A stretch of DNA of 28,332 bases from the NCBI RefSeq assembly GCF_020075705.1, contig NZ_JAIQUM010000068.1, positions 1 through 28,332 of the forward strand, in the 5' to 3' direction. The notes under the pieces are model-generated. The model made no database searches. It worked only from the letters and a program-made list of their open reading frames with translations, and was not told where the DNA came from. Positions 8,665 to 17,019 of the stretch are shown piece after piece. The first letter of the stretch is position 1. Each line of letters starts with the position of its first letter. This DNA comes from Metabacillus rhizolycopersici (lineage in GTDB: Bacteria > Bacillota > Bacilli > Bacillales > Bacillaceae). Both the position numbers and the translations under genes were made by a program.

Positions 8665-8687
8665 TTCTATTCTCTCCCTACTTATGG

Positions 8688-9494
8688 TTACTGTTTTTCA
8701 ACGTTCGCAAATTTACTTATCTCTTCAGAAGACACTTTAGATAATTGATTTAAAAATTCAATTTGAAAGCTTCCTGGTCCCTCTGCTGCTGTTCGCTCTG
8801 CCGCAATTTCTGCCGCAACACCATATGCTGCAAGGGCTGCAACAGCTGCGGACACTCTGTCGGTTTCAACAGCTGCAAAAGCACCTACTACTGAGCTTAA
8901 TAAACATCCTGTTCCAGTTACTTTTGTTAAGATCGAATGTCCGTTGTGAACAACAAAAGTAGTTTTTCCGTCTGTCACAACATCGTCTTTGCCAGTTATA
9001 ACGACAGTCGTATTCAATTTCTTTGCTGCTCTTTGTGCTAATTCAAGCGAATTACCAGTTCCTTCACCAGCGTCTACACCTTTAATCGACCATTTTTCAC
9101 CAATGACATTTGCAATTTCAGCTGCGTTTCCTCTTATGATTGATATCGATAATTCTTCAACAATTCGACGTGCTGTTTCTGTTCGATAAGGAGTGGCTCC
9201 CGCACCTACTGGATCAAAAATGACAGGTACATTATTCTCATTTGCTGATTTTCCTGCAATCATCATCGCCTCAACTTCTTCATGTGTTAGTGTACCTATA
9301 TTTAAAACTAATGCCCCTGCAATCTTTGCCATATCTGCCACTTCTTCCTTCGCATACGCCATGACAGGCGATGCCCCTAATGCATATAGGCCATTTGCTG
9401 TAAAATTTGTTACAACAACATTTGTTATATTATGAACAAGTGGATTTTGCTGCTTTACTTTTCCAAATATCTCTGCAATTTGTTTTGTATTCAT
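8688..9494 (-). CDS. thiM: Hydroxyethylthiazole kinase ThiM
   Basis: Phosphorylates 4-methyl-5-(2-hydroxyethyl)thiazole, the salvage route to the thiazole half of thiamine. 268 aa with the usual N-terminal [24 protein letters not shown], then [18 protein letters not shown] and the active-site motif VTGTGCLLS. It begins a subcluster with thiD and thiE, separated from the preceding dehydrogenase by 139 bp. I see no TPP riboswitch and no clear terminator in that gap, so it is probably read from the riboswitch promoter, though an internal promoter is possible. Its presence points to a thiazole as one of the salvaged compounds. Confidence 0.95.
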   Translation of the reverse strand: MNTKQIAEIFGKVKQQNPLVHNITNVVVTNFTANGLYALGASPVMAYAKEEVADMAKIAGALVLNIGTLTHEEVEAMMIAGKSANENNVPVIFDPVGAGATPYRTETARRIVEELSISIIRGNAAEIANVIGEKWSIKGVDAGEGTGNSLELAQRAAKKLNTTVVITGKDDVVTDGKTTFVVHNGHSILTKVTGTGCLLSSVVGAFAAVETDRVSAAVAALAAYGVAAEIAAERTAAEGPGSFQIEFLNQLSKVSSEEISKFANVEKQ

Positions 9495-9633
9495 CTGCTT
9501 TCTTCCTTTTCTTATTCTGTATTAGTTAGAGTTTGATGACTTGTGAAGAGTGCAAATAACAATTTTTACTCCCTCACCCTACTTGTTAAACTCCATTTTC
9601 TGTTTGCAAGTAATAACTCCGAAGAAATGCCGA

Positions 9634-10401
9634 TTACTTCATAACAAGCCCGCCATCAACAAAAAGTGTCTGACCTGTCATAAACCCACTCCAATCTGAT
9701 GCCAAAAAGAGTACAGGTCCTTCGATATCACTTGGTGATGCCAATCTTCGTAAAGGAGTTTGCGCTATAATCATTTCTTTTACTTCTTCCTTCGTATCTC
9801 GACTTGCATCTGTTGGATAAACGAGTCCTGGGGCAACGCAATTGACACGGATGCCGAAAGGACCAAGTTCTGCTGCGAGATTTCTACTATAACCAACAAG
9901 GGCCGTTTTCGCAGTTGTATACTCTGGATACGGAATAATCGGTCTTTCAACTAAATTGGAGACCATATTAATAATGCTACCTTTACTTTGTTTTTTCATT
10001 GCTGGTAATACAGCTTGGCAAACGTTATGGGCAGAGTGAACAGCCCCATCAATTTGCCCTTGATAATCTTCCCAAGTTAATTGCCATGCTAATTTTCGCT
10101 TGTCAGGGTCAAAAACAAATGACTTTAACGCATTATTTACAACGATATCAATTTTTCCTGCCTCAAGAAGGATTTCATCGACCATTTCGCCAACAGCTTG
10201 TTCATTCGTAACATCTGCTTGGATTGCCCAAGCATCACCACCAAGTTCTAAACACGATGTGACGACATCCTCTGCTGCTGCTTTGTTTTGAAGATAATTG
10301 ACAACAACAGTTGCTCCCTCACGTGCAAATCCACGAGCAAGCGAAGCACCGATTCCTCGACTCGATCCTGTAACAAGAACGACTTTATTTTTAAATTTCA
10401 T
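9634..10401 (-). CDS. Short-chain dehydrogenase/reductase in the TPP-riboswitch operon
   Basis: Classical SDR of 255 aa, NAD(P)-dependent: TGSSRGIG at residues 11-18, NNA near 88-90, the catalytic YTTAK around 158-162, and the C-terminal VDGG motif. General annotation would be 3-oxoacyl-ACP reductase (FabG-like), but the context argues against fatty acid synthesis. It lies 15 bp after the binding-protein gene of an importer, downstream of a TPP riboswitch and ahead of thiM-thiD-thiE. I infer that it interconverts an aldehyde and an alcohol on a thiamine precursor, possibly the aldehyde made by the LuxC-like reductase of the same operon. The substrate is not shown by sequence. Confidence 0.85.
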   Translation of the reverse strand: MKFKNKVVLVTGSSRGIGASLARGFAREGATVVVNYLQNKAAAEDVVTSCLELGGDAWAIQADVTNEQAVGEMVDEILLEAGKIDIVVNNALKSFVFDPDKRKLAWQLTWEDYQGQIDGAVHSAHNVCQAVLPAMKKQSKGSIINMVSNLVERPIIPYPEYTTAKTALVGYSRNLAAELGPFGIRVNCVAPGLVYPTDASRDTKEEVKEMIIAQTPLRRLASPSDIEGPVLFLASDWSGFMTGQTLFVDGGLVMK

Positions 10402-10416
10402 CAGAACTCTCCCTCA

Positions 10417-11442
10417 TTATTTCTTAGGAATTAGATCCTCGCTTATAATAGCCCTCATATCGAGTGTGTTTTCAACTAAGCCTAATCTTTTATACGTATC
10501 TGAAGCTTGTTGAAGAATATCGACATCAAACGCACCTAGACCTTTTTCTTCTGTAGTATTAGAGACACTTGATGCATTACGTAATTTAATAATTTCAAGA
10601 TTATTCGCTTCATCTTTTCCATCAATAGCATTGGTTACTGCGAGTTTCGCTGCATTATCCGGGTTATCAATCATCCATTCCACACTATTTTTATACCCGC
10701 GTAAAAAAGATTGTAAAAGCTCTCTTTTCTCTTGATATGTTTCTTCTGTGACAACAAAAACATCACTTGGGAAATTCAAGTAATCTTTTACATCAATGAC
10801 ATTTACTTCTCCTAGACCTTTTTGTTTACCTAAATAAAGCCCTGTATCAGTAGCAGCTGTTGCATCGACTTGACCTTGCATTAAAGGTGCAAAATTCAAA
10901 AGACCTGTCTCAACAATTTTCACATCGTCTTCGGTTAAACCAGCTTCATGTAACAGCACCAATAAATTTTGACGCGTTCCACTTGATAGACTATATACAC
11001 CGATGGTTTTCCCTTTTAAGTCTTCAGGCTTTGTAATGTTGTTTTCCTTTAATGACACTATGTTAAATACGTTTTGAGGATAGATATTGTAAATCACTCT
11101 TAGTTTTTCCCCTTTATCCAAAGCAAAAAACAGGGAACCAGGGTCTGTATAAGCAATATCCGCTTTTCCAGTGAGGATGTTTTTAATCGCATCTCCACCA
11201 CCTGCACCAGGAATAAAAGTCATATCTAACCCTTGATCGGTGAAGAATTTTTTCTCTTCATCAACTAATAGATTCGTTTGTTCAGTAATCGGTTGGCTCC
11301 AGCTCGCGACTCGAATATCCTCTACCGTTTTTTCGGTTGAAGCTGGCTCTTGTTTTTCTGGAGAAGTAGTTTGATTACATGCAGCTACTATCGAAAGTAA
11401 TCCTAATAAAATAATTGAAATAACGAGCTTTTTTTTCATCAT
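10417..11442 (-). CDS. ABC importer substrate-binding lipoprotein, NMT1/THI5-like (ThiY-type)
   Basis: Extracellular binding lipoprotein of 341 aa: signal peptide with positive MMKKK start and the lipobox VAAC at about residue 22, a TTSPEKQEPAST linker, then a two-lobed binding domain of the NMT1/SsuA/TauA superfamily (VASWSQPITEQTNLLVDEEKKFF, GGDAIKNILTGKADIAYTD, GKTIGVYSLSSGTR). Relatives such as ThiY bind pyrimidine precursors of thiamine, and the TPP riboswitch of the operon supports a thiamine-related ligand. The ligand itself is unknown; SsuA-like proteins with other ligands look similar. It overlaps the permease gene by 4 bp. Confidence 0.86.
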   Translation of the reverse strand: MMKKKLVISIILLGLLSIVAACNQTTSPEKQEPASTEKTVEDIRVASWSQPITEQTNLLVDEEKKFFTDQGLDMTFIPGAGGGDAIKNILTGKADIAYTDPGSLFFALDKGEKLRVIYNIYPQNVFNIVSLKENNITKPEDLKGKTIGVYSLSSGTRQNLLVLLHEAGLTEDDVKIVETGLLNFAPLMQGQVDATAATDTGLYLGKQKGLGEVNVIDVKDYLNFPSDVFVVTEETYQEKRELLQSFLRGYKNSVEWMIDNPDNAAKLAVTNAIDGKDEANNLEIIKLRNASSVSNTTEEKGLGAFDVDILQQASDTYKRLGLVENTLDMRAIISEDLIPKK

Positions 11443-12191
11443 TTTTTCCCCTTTGAGTATGGTTTGATTAATAATTTCTCTACTACATTCACTATTTCAT
11501 AAAGACTCATTCCTAAAACCGTAAGTAAAATAAGAATTCCAAACATTAGGGGTGTATCCATCATTCCTTGTGATGCAATGATCAACGCACCTAACCCTTC
11601 ACTTCCACCGATGAATTCACCAACTACAGCCCCAACAATAGCTAAGATGACCGCGACTCGAAATCCTGACATAATACTCGGCAGGCCTGCTGGGAGTTTA
11701 AGGTGGACTAATGTTTGCCACCGTGAAGCACCTAATACACGAAATAGTTCTTTCTTATTAGGGTCTGTTTGTTGAATCGCCGTTACCGTATTTTCCAGTA
11801 ATGGAAAGAAACAAACGAGTGTGGTAATGACAACCTTCGAAGTCATGCCAAATCCGAACCATAAAATAAACAACGGTGCCAGCGCTAGCTTCGGAACAGC
11901 CTGACTAGCAATCACATAAGGCTGAAGAAGACGGCGTAAAAATTCAAATTCACCCATTAAAATACCAATGAGCAAACCTAAAACACTTCCACAAAATAGT
12001 CCGAAACCAACTTCCAACGTTGTTCGGTAGATATGGGGCAATAAATACCCTGTTGTTATCCCTTCCCATAACACAGTGAAGATAACTGAGGGGGCAGGTA
12101 AAACGAGCTCTGACATTGAACTAGCTAATAGTTCCCATCCGAGGAGTAAACATACGAACAGAAGGAATGAATAAATTCGAAAGCTTTTCAT
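11439..12191 (-). CDS. ABC importer permease (ThiX/SsuC-type)
   Basis: Inner-membrane permease of 250 aa with about six helices and the family EAA loop (LGASRWQTLVHLKLPAGLPSIMSG, roughly residues 153-176), followed by GEFIGGSEGLGALI, typical of the SsuC/TauC/ThiX group. Its start overlaps the ATPase stop (TAATG) and its stop overlaps the start of the binding-protein gene, so the three components are translationally coupled. It should form a homodimer in the importer, with the specificity set by the lipoprotein. Confidence 0.9.
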   Translation of the reverse strand: MKSFRIYSFLLFVCLLLGWELLASSMSELVLPAPSVIFTVLWEGITTGYLLPHIYRTTLEVGFGLFCGSVLGLLIGILMGEFEFLRRLLQPYVIASQAVPKLALAPLFILWFGFGMTSKVVITTLVCFFPLLENTVTAIQQTDPNKKELFRVLGASRWQTLVHLKLPAGLPSIMSGFRVAVILAIVGAVVGEFIGGSEGLGALIIASQGMMDTPLMFGILILLTVLGMSLYEIVNVVEKLLIKPYSKGKK

Positions 12192-12934
12192 TAGATCCCT
12201 CCATTCATCACATCACGCACCTGCAAACAAAGGTCATTAAACGTGGCGCTATATCTGTTTTCAATGTGACGTGGCTTTGAAAGTGTCACCTTAAGATCAT
12301 AAGCAATTTGACCTTCCTTCATCACCGCTACATGGTCAGATAAATAAACAGCTTCTGAAATATCATGTGTAATAAACAACACGGTCATCTTATTGTTTTG
12401 ACAAAGCATTAACAGATCATCCTGCAGTTCTTCCCTTGTTATGGCATCTAATGCAGCAAACGGCTCGTCCAAAAAAACAATAGCTGGATTTTTAATAAGT
12501 GAACGCGCGATTGCTACTCGACTTTGCTGACCACCAGAGAGCTCCCCGGGATATTCATGTTGATAATCAGCTATCTTCATTACTTCTAATAATGAACTTG
12601 CCCGCTCCTTGTCTTCTTTTGTTGGTTTTCTTTGAAGTGTAATAGGCAAAAGGACATTATCAAGCACTGACTTCCATTCCAATAAAGTAGGAGCCTGAAA
12701 TACAAAGCCTACGTCGAGTGATGGCTTCAGCACTTTTTCATTTCCTAAGAATACGGCCCCATTATCAGGTTTCAAAAGTCCTGATGCAATTTTTAATAAG
12801 GTTGTTTTCCCACAACCGCTTCGACCTAATAAACTATGAAACTCACCTGCATTTATTTTCCACGTTGTATCTTTGATAATCTCTTTTTTCCCCTTATAAC
12901 TATAGGTCACATTATCAATGATCAAAAAACTCAT
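12191..12934 (-). CDS. ABC importer ATPase (ThiZ/SsuB-type)
   Basis: 247-aa ATPase that powers the importer. Walker A GRSGCGKTT (residues 38-46), Q-loop FVFQAP, signature LSGGQQSRVAIARSL, Walker B IVFLDEP with the D-loop AALD, and the switch His in ITHDISEA. Standard for the nitrate/sulfonate/thiamine-precursor transporter group. It starts at ATG with GGAG about 8 nt upstream, 11 nt after the stop of the LuxC-like gene, which links transporter and reductase in one transcript. Confidence 0.92.
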   Translation of the reverse strand: MSFLIIDNVTYSYKGKKEIIKDTTWKINAGEFHSLLGRSGCGKTTLLKIASGLLKPDNGAVFLGNEKVLKPSLDVGFVFQAPTLLEWKSVLDNVLLPITLQRKPTKEDKERASSLLEVMKIADYQHEYPGELSGGQQSRVAIARSLIKNPAIVFLDEPFAALDAITREELQDDLLMLCQNNKMTVLFITHDISEAVYLSDHVAVMKEGQIAYDLKVTLSKPRHIENRYSATFNDLCLQVRDVMNGGI

Positions 12935-12945
12935 GTTGTCATCTC

Positions 12946-14397
12946 CTAATCTACATATGAAGCAAGACCTTCTGCATACTCCTCTGCACTATGCTCAATA
13001 TCGACCATATGAACAAGATCTAGTAGGTTGAAACGCCCATCATGATGCCACCCTGCCTCAGGTGATGTCATTGACCCTAAACCTGTGATCCGCGTAACAC
13101 CAGCTTTACCTAAAAGTTCTGCCAAAGCAAAAAGTTCATTTGGAGCCACTGCAATTCCAACAGTTTGTAAATAAGAACGAGACGATTCGATCAATGGAAT
13201 GACTTCATCAAGCTCGTTTATTTCAACTACTTTGATTACCCTATTTAGACAGCTTGGTGATAGCTCTCCTTCATTTTCAGTAAACACAACAGTCCACGCA
13301 CCACTTGATTCTCCTAGGACTTCTTTTTCTCGATTTGAAAACAGACTTAGCTCTTCTTTTTGTCTCCATTCCACTAATTTTGCTCCCTCTTCGATTGAAA
13401 GAGCCCGACGTGGATATCTCATTTCGAAAGCCTCTAGCTCATGTGCTAAAAATCTAGCAAACTCTCTTGGTGAAACATTGCCACCTTTTTGCACATAAAA
13501 AACATGTGGGGAATAACATCCCTGCTGATCATAACGAATCACATCAAAAGCAGCATGATGAATCGTCCTCCATGCTTTTCGAGAATCAAGACTCATATTT
13601 GAGACGATCCCAAAGCTGATTTTATGTCCAAATGGTAGAAAACGAGTCGTAATCGGCACGCGATTTTTCATCGATTCCAACGTTTCATTCCCGCCATAGG
13701 CCAAGACCACATCTGCCTGCTGAAATAAATGTCGTTCCCTCTCTTCATCGCCGCCCTTCCACCAAACGATTGCTAAACAATCAGCCAACTTCGGTTCAAC
13801 TTCAACAAGCATGTTTGCGAACCAGCCTGCAAATAATGGTTCAGCGCTAGGAACTTTCCCAATACTTCCTGATTTCACTAAAAGACTAGAAATCAGACTC
13901 CAGATTGGGAGTGCCGGTACATTCCCTGCCCATATTTGAGCGGTTACATTTGGCCCTACTGCCTTAGAAAATCCCCTTTTTGATCGTGGCTGAAAATCGT
14001 CAAGTAGCAATGGATTTCCGAAATCTTCTATAAGAAACCGCTGTAAATTTTGTTTGCGAAATGTTTTTAAATAAGAAGTTAGCCCAATTCTAACCAATTC
14101 TCCATCATAGCCAGTGACGATGGGTAAAAGCTTTTCTGCCTTTTGACGATAACCATTTGTTCGATCTAGAAGCTGTTCTATAACTTTGTCAATTATTTGA
14201 ACGATATCGGCAATGGTCATAGACTTTAAAATGCTTGCACTTGCTAGCGTTACTTTTTCAACAACTTTGTCCATCTGTTCTTTTGTTAGCAATGGAACTT
14301 GCACTTCAAGTTTTTCATGTTTCCCTGTAAAAGTTAACGTCTTATATTCAAATTCCTCTTGCCCAATCGCTGGAAGATAGCCTGCTATTTCCTTCAC
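12946..14397 (-). CDS. LuxC-like acyl-CoA/acyl-protein reductase
   Basis: Belongs to the LuxC acyl reductase family (aldehyde-dehydrogenase fold), which reduces an activated acyl group with NADPH to an aldehyde. 483 aa, the family length. The GNVPALPIW segment (about 158-166) and the active-site segment DQQGCYSP with Cys294 match the LuxC pattern, in which a cysteine near residue 286 carries the acyl group. The start is GTG, sharing GTGA with the stop of the LuxE-like gene, so the two are co-translated and probably form a complex. There is no luciferase gene (luxAB), and the gene is preceded by a TPP riboswitch. I infer a role in reducing a carboxylated thiamine precursor rather than light emission. 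Confidence 0.86.
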   Translation of the reverse strand: MKEIAGYLPAIGQEEFEYKTLTFTGKHEKLEVQVPLLTKEQMDKVVEKVTLASASILKSMTIADIVQIIDKVIEQLLDRTNGYRQKAEKLLPIVTGYDGELVRIGLTSYLKTFRKQNLQRFLIEDFGNPLLLDDFQPRSKRGFSKAVGPNVTAQIWAGNVPALPIWSLISSLLVKSGSIGKVPSAEPLFAGWFANMLVEVEPKLADCLAIVWWKGGDEERERHLFQQADVVLAYGGNETLESMKNRVPITTRFLPFGHKISFGIVSNMSLDSRKAWRTIHHAAFDVIRYDQQGCYSPHVFYVQKGGNVSPREFARFLAHELEAFEMRYPRRALSIEEGAKLVEWRQKEELSLFSNREKEVLGESSGAWTVVFTENEGELSPSCLNRVIKVVEINELDEVIPLIESSRSYLQTVGIAVAPNELFALAELLGKAGVTRITGLGSMTSPEAGWHHDGRFNLLDLVHMVDIEHSAEEYAEGLASYVD

Positions 14398-15476
14398 AGT
14401 CCAGACCCCTTTGTCGCTTGAAGGAACTCATCAACCGCGATCGAACAACCCTTTGCCTCTGCTCCTTGAACCCTTCCTAATAACAGAAAACCGTCCTCTT
14501 TCTCCACTCCTAAATCTTCTGTTAAAATCGTTGTTACAGAGTTAAAATTCGCTAAATCACAGTGAACAAGAACTCCGCGATCACCCTTGGCAACATCTTC
14601 CCCAGTCAACGGATGAATAACCCTCGTTCGAATCCAGTGTGGACCTGACTTTACAGAAGGAACTAATGAATTTCCACAATCATAAAATTGTGTACTTAGT
14701 TCTGTCATCCCATACATATTGATACAATTTGACTTTTCAACACCCAAAAACGCTGATAGTTGAGAATAAAATGTCTCTAAATCCAATTCCTTCGATTGAT
14801 TTTTAAAGCCACCTGTATCCAAAATTCTGCTGCCTTTAGGTAATTGAAATCTGATTCCTCTTGTTTCTAGCGCTTCAAATAAATGAACAAAACTAAATGA
14901 TGCACCTAGTAATGCAAAAGGTTCTCCACTCTTTTCCACTCGTTCCAATTCTTTTATTAATTGCTCAATTCGTAATCCATCATTATTGACAAAATATTGA
15001 CTATCATTTGTACCATATTCTTTAAAAGCCAATGCTAGGTAATGAGACAATGATGAATTAGGCATTTCTTCTTCCGTTGGAAATAAAATCCCCATTCTCA
15101 TCCTGTCATTTCCATTCATAAACCGCTCTTTAAAATTTACTAGCATTGAGTTGTTATAAACTTTTAGTGTCGGATGATAATGTTTCCCTCTAGTCCCCTT
15201 CGTTGTTCCACTTGTCATAAATACATCTTCTGCTTTTTCTGGATCGTCACAACTAAGTGTTAGCTCTTTAAACGCATTGATCGGGACCGCCGGGATATCC
15301 TTCCATGTCTTCACCATTCTCGGTGTTTTGCCTTTTTGGCGACAATACATTTGGTAAGGTAGATTATGTTTGTATTGATAATCGAACAAACGTAGCGCTT
15401 GTTCATTAAATGCTGTTTCTGAAGTGTCTCTATGATTTATAAAATGCAGAACACTATCTACTATTTCTTGAGTCAA
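14394..15476 (-). CDS. LuxE-like acyl-protein synthetase (carboxylate-activating)
   Basis: Adenylate-forming enzyme of the LuxE family, 360 aa, which activates a carboxylic acid with ATP and passes the acyl group through its own cysteine to LuxC. The adenylation motif MTSGTTKGTRG (near residues 86-96), the YGMTELSTQFYD motif in the middle and Cys344 in KGCSIAVDEF, 17 residues from the end, are all present; LuxE of luminous bacteria also uses a cysteine close to its C-terminus. The start is TTG after AAAGGG; no ATG in the frame fits. It is the first gene behind the TPP riboswitch, with a leader of about 340 nt between terminator and start codon that carries repeat sequences. Catalytic residues look intact, so the protein should be active. 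Confidence 0.86.
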   Translation of the reverse strand: MTQEIVDSVLHFINHRDTSETAFNEQALRLFDYQYKHNLPYQMYCRQKGKTPRMVKTWKDIPAVPINAFKELTLSCDDPEKAEDVFMTSGTTKGTRGKHYHPTLKVYNNSMLVNFKERFMNGNDRMRMGILFPTEEEMPNSSLSHYLALAFKEYGTNDSQYFVNNDGLRIEQLIKELERVEKSGEPFALLGASFSFVHLFEALETRGIRFQLPKGSRILDTGGFKNQSKELDLETFYSQLSAFLGVEKSNCINMYGMTELSTQFYDCGNSLVPSVKSGPHWIRTRVIHPLTGEDVAKGDRGVLVHCDLANFNSVTTILTEDLGVEKEDGFLLLGRVQGAEAKGCSIAVDEFLQATKGSGL

Positions 15477-15523
15477 TTTTTACATACCCTTTCATTTGAA
15501 AATTTCTCTGTTACGAATACAAG

Positions 15524-15578
15524 CACTAAAGCGCCGAAGCCGGATGTCGTGCTCTTATCCACAGTTCAAGAATTTTGG
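15524..15578 (+). repeat. Dispersed repeat, right-end fragment with DnaA box
   Basis: This segment matches the right end of the repeat at 21697-21848 (shared GTCGTGC, TTATCCACAG and CAAGAATTTT). It includes a perfect DnaA box TTATCCACA at 15555-15563. Only the end of the repeat is present here. It lies in the leader of the LuxE-like gene. Confidence 0.6.
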
Positions 15579-15686
15579 TGATGATGGAGATTTCCTTGAT
15601 AGTAGATGATAATCTATTAACTTTTTGGATTTATCTATCATTCAGCAAATTTCGACATCCATTCCTGAAGTTAATCTTCCAAGAAC

Positions 15687-15810
15687 AAAAGCGCAAGCTC
15701 CATGATTAGACTAAGACAGGCAGAAGACGCGCATGATTAGAAGGTATACTTTGCCTTCCATTCAAAAGTGGCTTATGACCTCGAGCTGAATATCGTGCAC
15801 TTATGTTTTC
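15687..15810 (+). repeat. Dispersed hairpin repeat, degenerate copy
   Basis: A worn copy of the repeat at 17020-17145: AAAAGCGCAAGC at the left, TTAGAAGGTATACTTTGCC in the middle, GGCTTATGACCTCGAG at the right, and a decayed end (CGTGCACTTATG) where the copy at 21697 has its DnaA box. Placed between the riboswitch terminator and the first gene of the operon. Confidence 0.6.
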
Positions 15811-15817
15811 TAAGCAC

Positions 15818-15849
15818 TAAAAAGAGTACTATGCTACGCATAGTACTCT
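15818..15849 (-). terminator. Riboswitch-linked terminator
   Basis: A perfect 12-bp stem (15838-15849 with 15823-15834) with a 3-nt loop, followed on the minus strand by TTTTT. It lies 17 nt after the TPP aptamer, the standard layout of a transcription-attenuating OFF riboswitch. Confidence 0.9.
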
Positions 15850-15865
15850 GAGATTTCCTAATCAC

Positions 15866-15948
15866 ATTCCCTACGATGGCATTACCCAACAGGTTATACG
15901 GTCAGCAATGGAATAATTGCAATCTCAGCCGGTTTCCACCAGCCCCCG
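15866..15948 (-). ncRNA. TPP riboswitch aptamer (THI element)
   Basis: Read on the minus strand, the element has the conserved core parts in order: GGGGGCTGG at the 5' side, GGCTGAGA (pyrimidine-binding helix), ACCTGTTGGGTAATGCCA and CGTAGGGAA at the 3' side. These match the thiamine pyrophosphate riboswitch consensus very closely. With the terminator directly behind it, high TPP should stop transcription before the LuxE-like gene. This places the whole downstream unit, including the lux-like pair, the importer and the dehydrogenase, under thiamine control. Confidence 0.93.
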
Positions 15949-16184
15949 AAAATATTAAATTGTTCTAATTCTTAACGTGCAGTATAACCCTTATCTGAAA
16001 ATTCAAGTGCAACAAAGGAGATGCAGAGGGTTACTTGCCCATAAAGATTACCTTACTTTATAGCTAGTTTACATAAAATTAAATAAAAATACAAGAGTTG
16101 AGAATTTTCTTATTAATTAAGAAGGTAATGCAAACATATTATTCTCCATACCTTTTATCTTGATCTTGTTCATTGGCTATTCTA
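15949..16184 (-). promoter_or_regulatory. Probable promoter zone of the TPP-riboswitch operon
   Basis: A TATACT -10 box on the minus strand (15981-15986) would start transcription about 25 nt before the aptamer. The best -35 candidate, TTGCAC, is 20 nt away, longer than ideal. No other feature, and no convincing terminator for the ATPase gene upstream, is visible here. Confidence 0.35.
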
Positions 16185-16970
16185 CTACACTTTTCTTCTT
16201 AAACTAGCTCGTCCATTTTCCCAGGTCACCAAAACATCACGATCAAAAAGCTTAGAGAGTCTGTTCTCAGATATCATCTCCGTTGTTGTACCTGAATCAA
16301 ATACTTCCCCGTTTTTTAGAAGTAGTGTATGTGTAAAGATTGGTAAAATTTCTTCAACATGATGAGTAACATACAATAGAATCGGCGCGTTTATTCTGTT
16401 TGTTATCGTAACTAATGATTCTAAAAGTTGTTCTCGCGCAAGGAAGTCTAAACCTGTTGTCGGTTCATCTAAAATTAACAGTTCAGGATCTGCCATTAGC
16501 GCACGCGCAATTAACACTCTTTGTTTTTCTCCTTGTGAAAGAGTTTCATAGGTTCTGTCAGCATAGGATAAACACTGTAATTCTTCTAATAGACCAATTG
16601 CTTTTTCCCTGTTTTGATTGCTTGGTTTTTCATATAAGCCGATTGAAGCAAATGCCCCACTTAACACAATCTGAAAAGCTGTATCTGACGGATATAGCTT
16701 TTGTTGTAAATTAGCTGAAACAAGTCCAATTTTTTGCCGAAGCTTCTCAGCTAAATAATCTCGTCCAAATTTTTTCCCTAATACTGTCATGTTACCTTCT
16801 GTTGGAAAATAATAAGCACAAAGCATATTTAAAAGCGCAGTCTTCCCTGCACCATTCAACCCATATAAGACCCAATGCTCCCCATTCTGAATTTGCCAAT
16901 TAATATCCTTCAAAAGCCATTGTCCATTTCTTTTTAAAGACACATGCTCAAGTTCAATCATCATTGTCAT
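16185..16970 (-). CDS. Orphan ABC ATPase, YlmA-like
   Basis: 261-aa ATP-binding protein of the ModF/YlmA type: Walker A GLNGAGKTA (residues 37-45), signature LSQGEKQRVLIARAL, Walker B LLILDEPTTGLD and the switch His in VTHHVEEI. It closely resembles B. subtilis YlmA, a soluble ABC ATPase of unknown function. No permease or binding protein lies beside it, so either it serves a transporter encoded elsewhere or has a non-transport role. In B. subtilis ylmA neighbours ylmB, a thiamine-salvage amidohydrolase under TPP control; here it lies upstream of a TPP-controlled operon. That link is suggestive but unproven. Confidence 0.85.
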   Translation of the reverse strand: MTMMIELEHVSLKRNGQWLLKDINWQIQNGEHWVLYGLNGAGKTALLNMLCAYYFPTEGNMTVLGKKFGRDYLAEKLRQKIGLVSANLQQKLYPSDTAFQIVLSGAFASIGLYEKPSNQNREKAIGLLEELQCLSYADRTYETLSQGEKQRVLIARALMADPELLILDEPTTGLDFLAREQLLESLVTITNRINAPILLYVTHHVEEILPIFTHTLLLKNGEVFDSGTTTEMISENRLSKLFDRDVLVTWENGRASLRRKV

Positions 16971-17019
16971 CAGTTCCGCCTCTTTTACTGTTCCAAAATT
17001 TTTTCAACTTACTACTTAG

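Noticed and set aside
9495..9633. Possible second TPP riboswitch before thiM
   Set aside because: None of the conserved aptamer parts (CTGAGA, ATGCCA, GTAGGGAA) is present in order.
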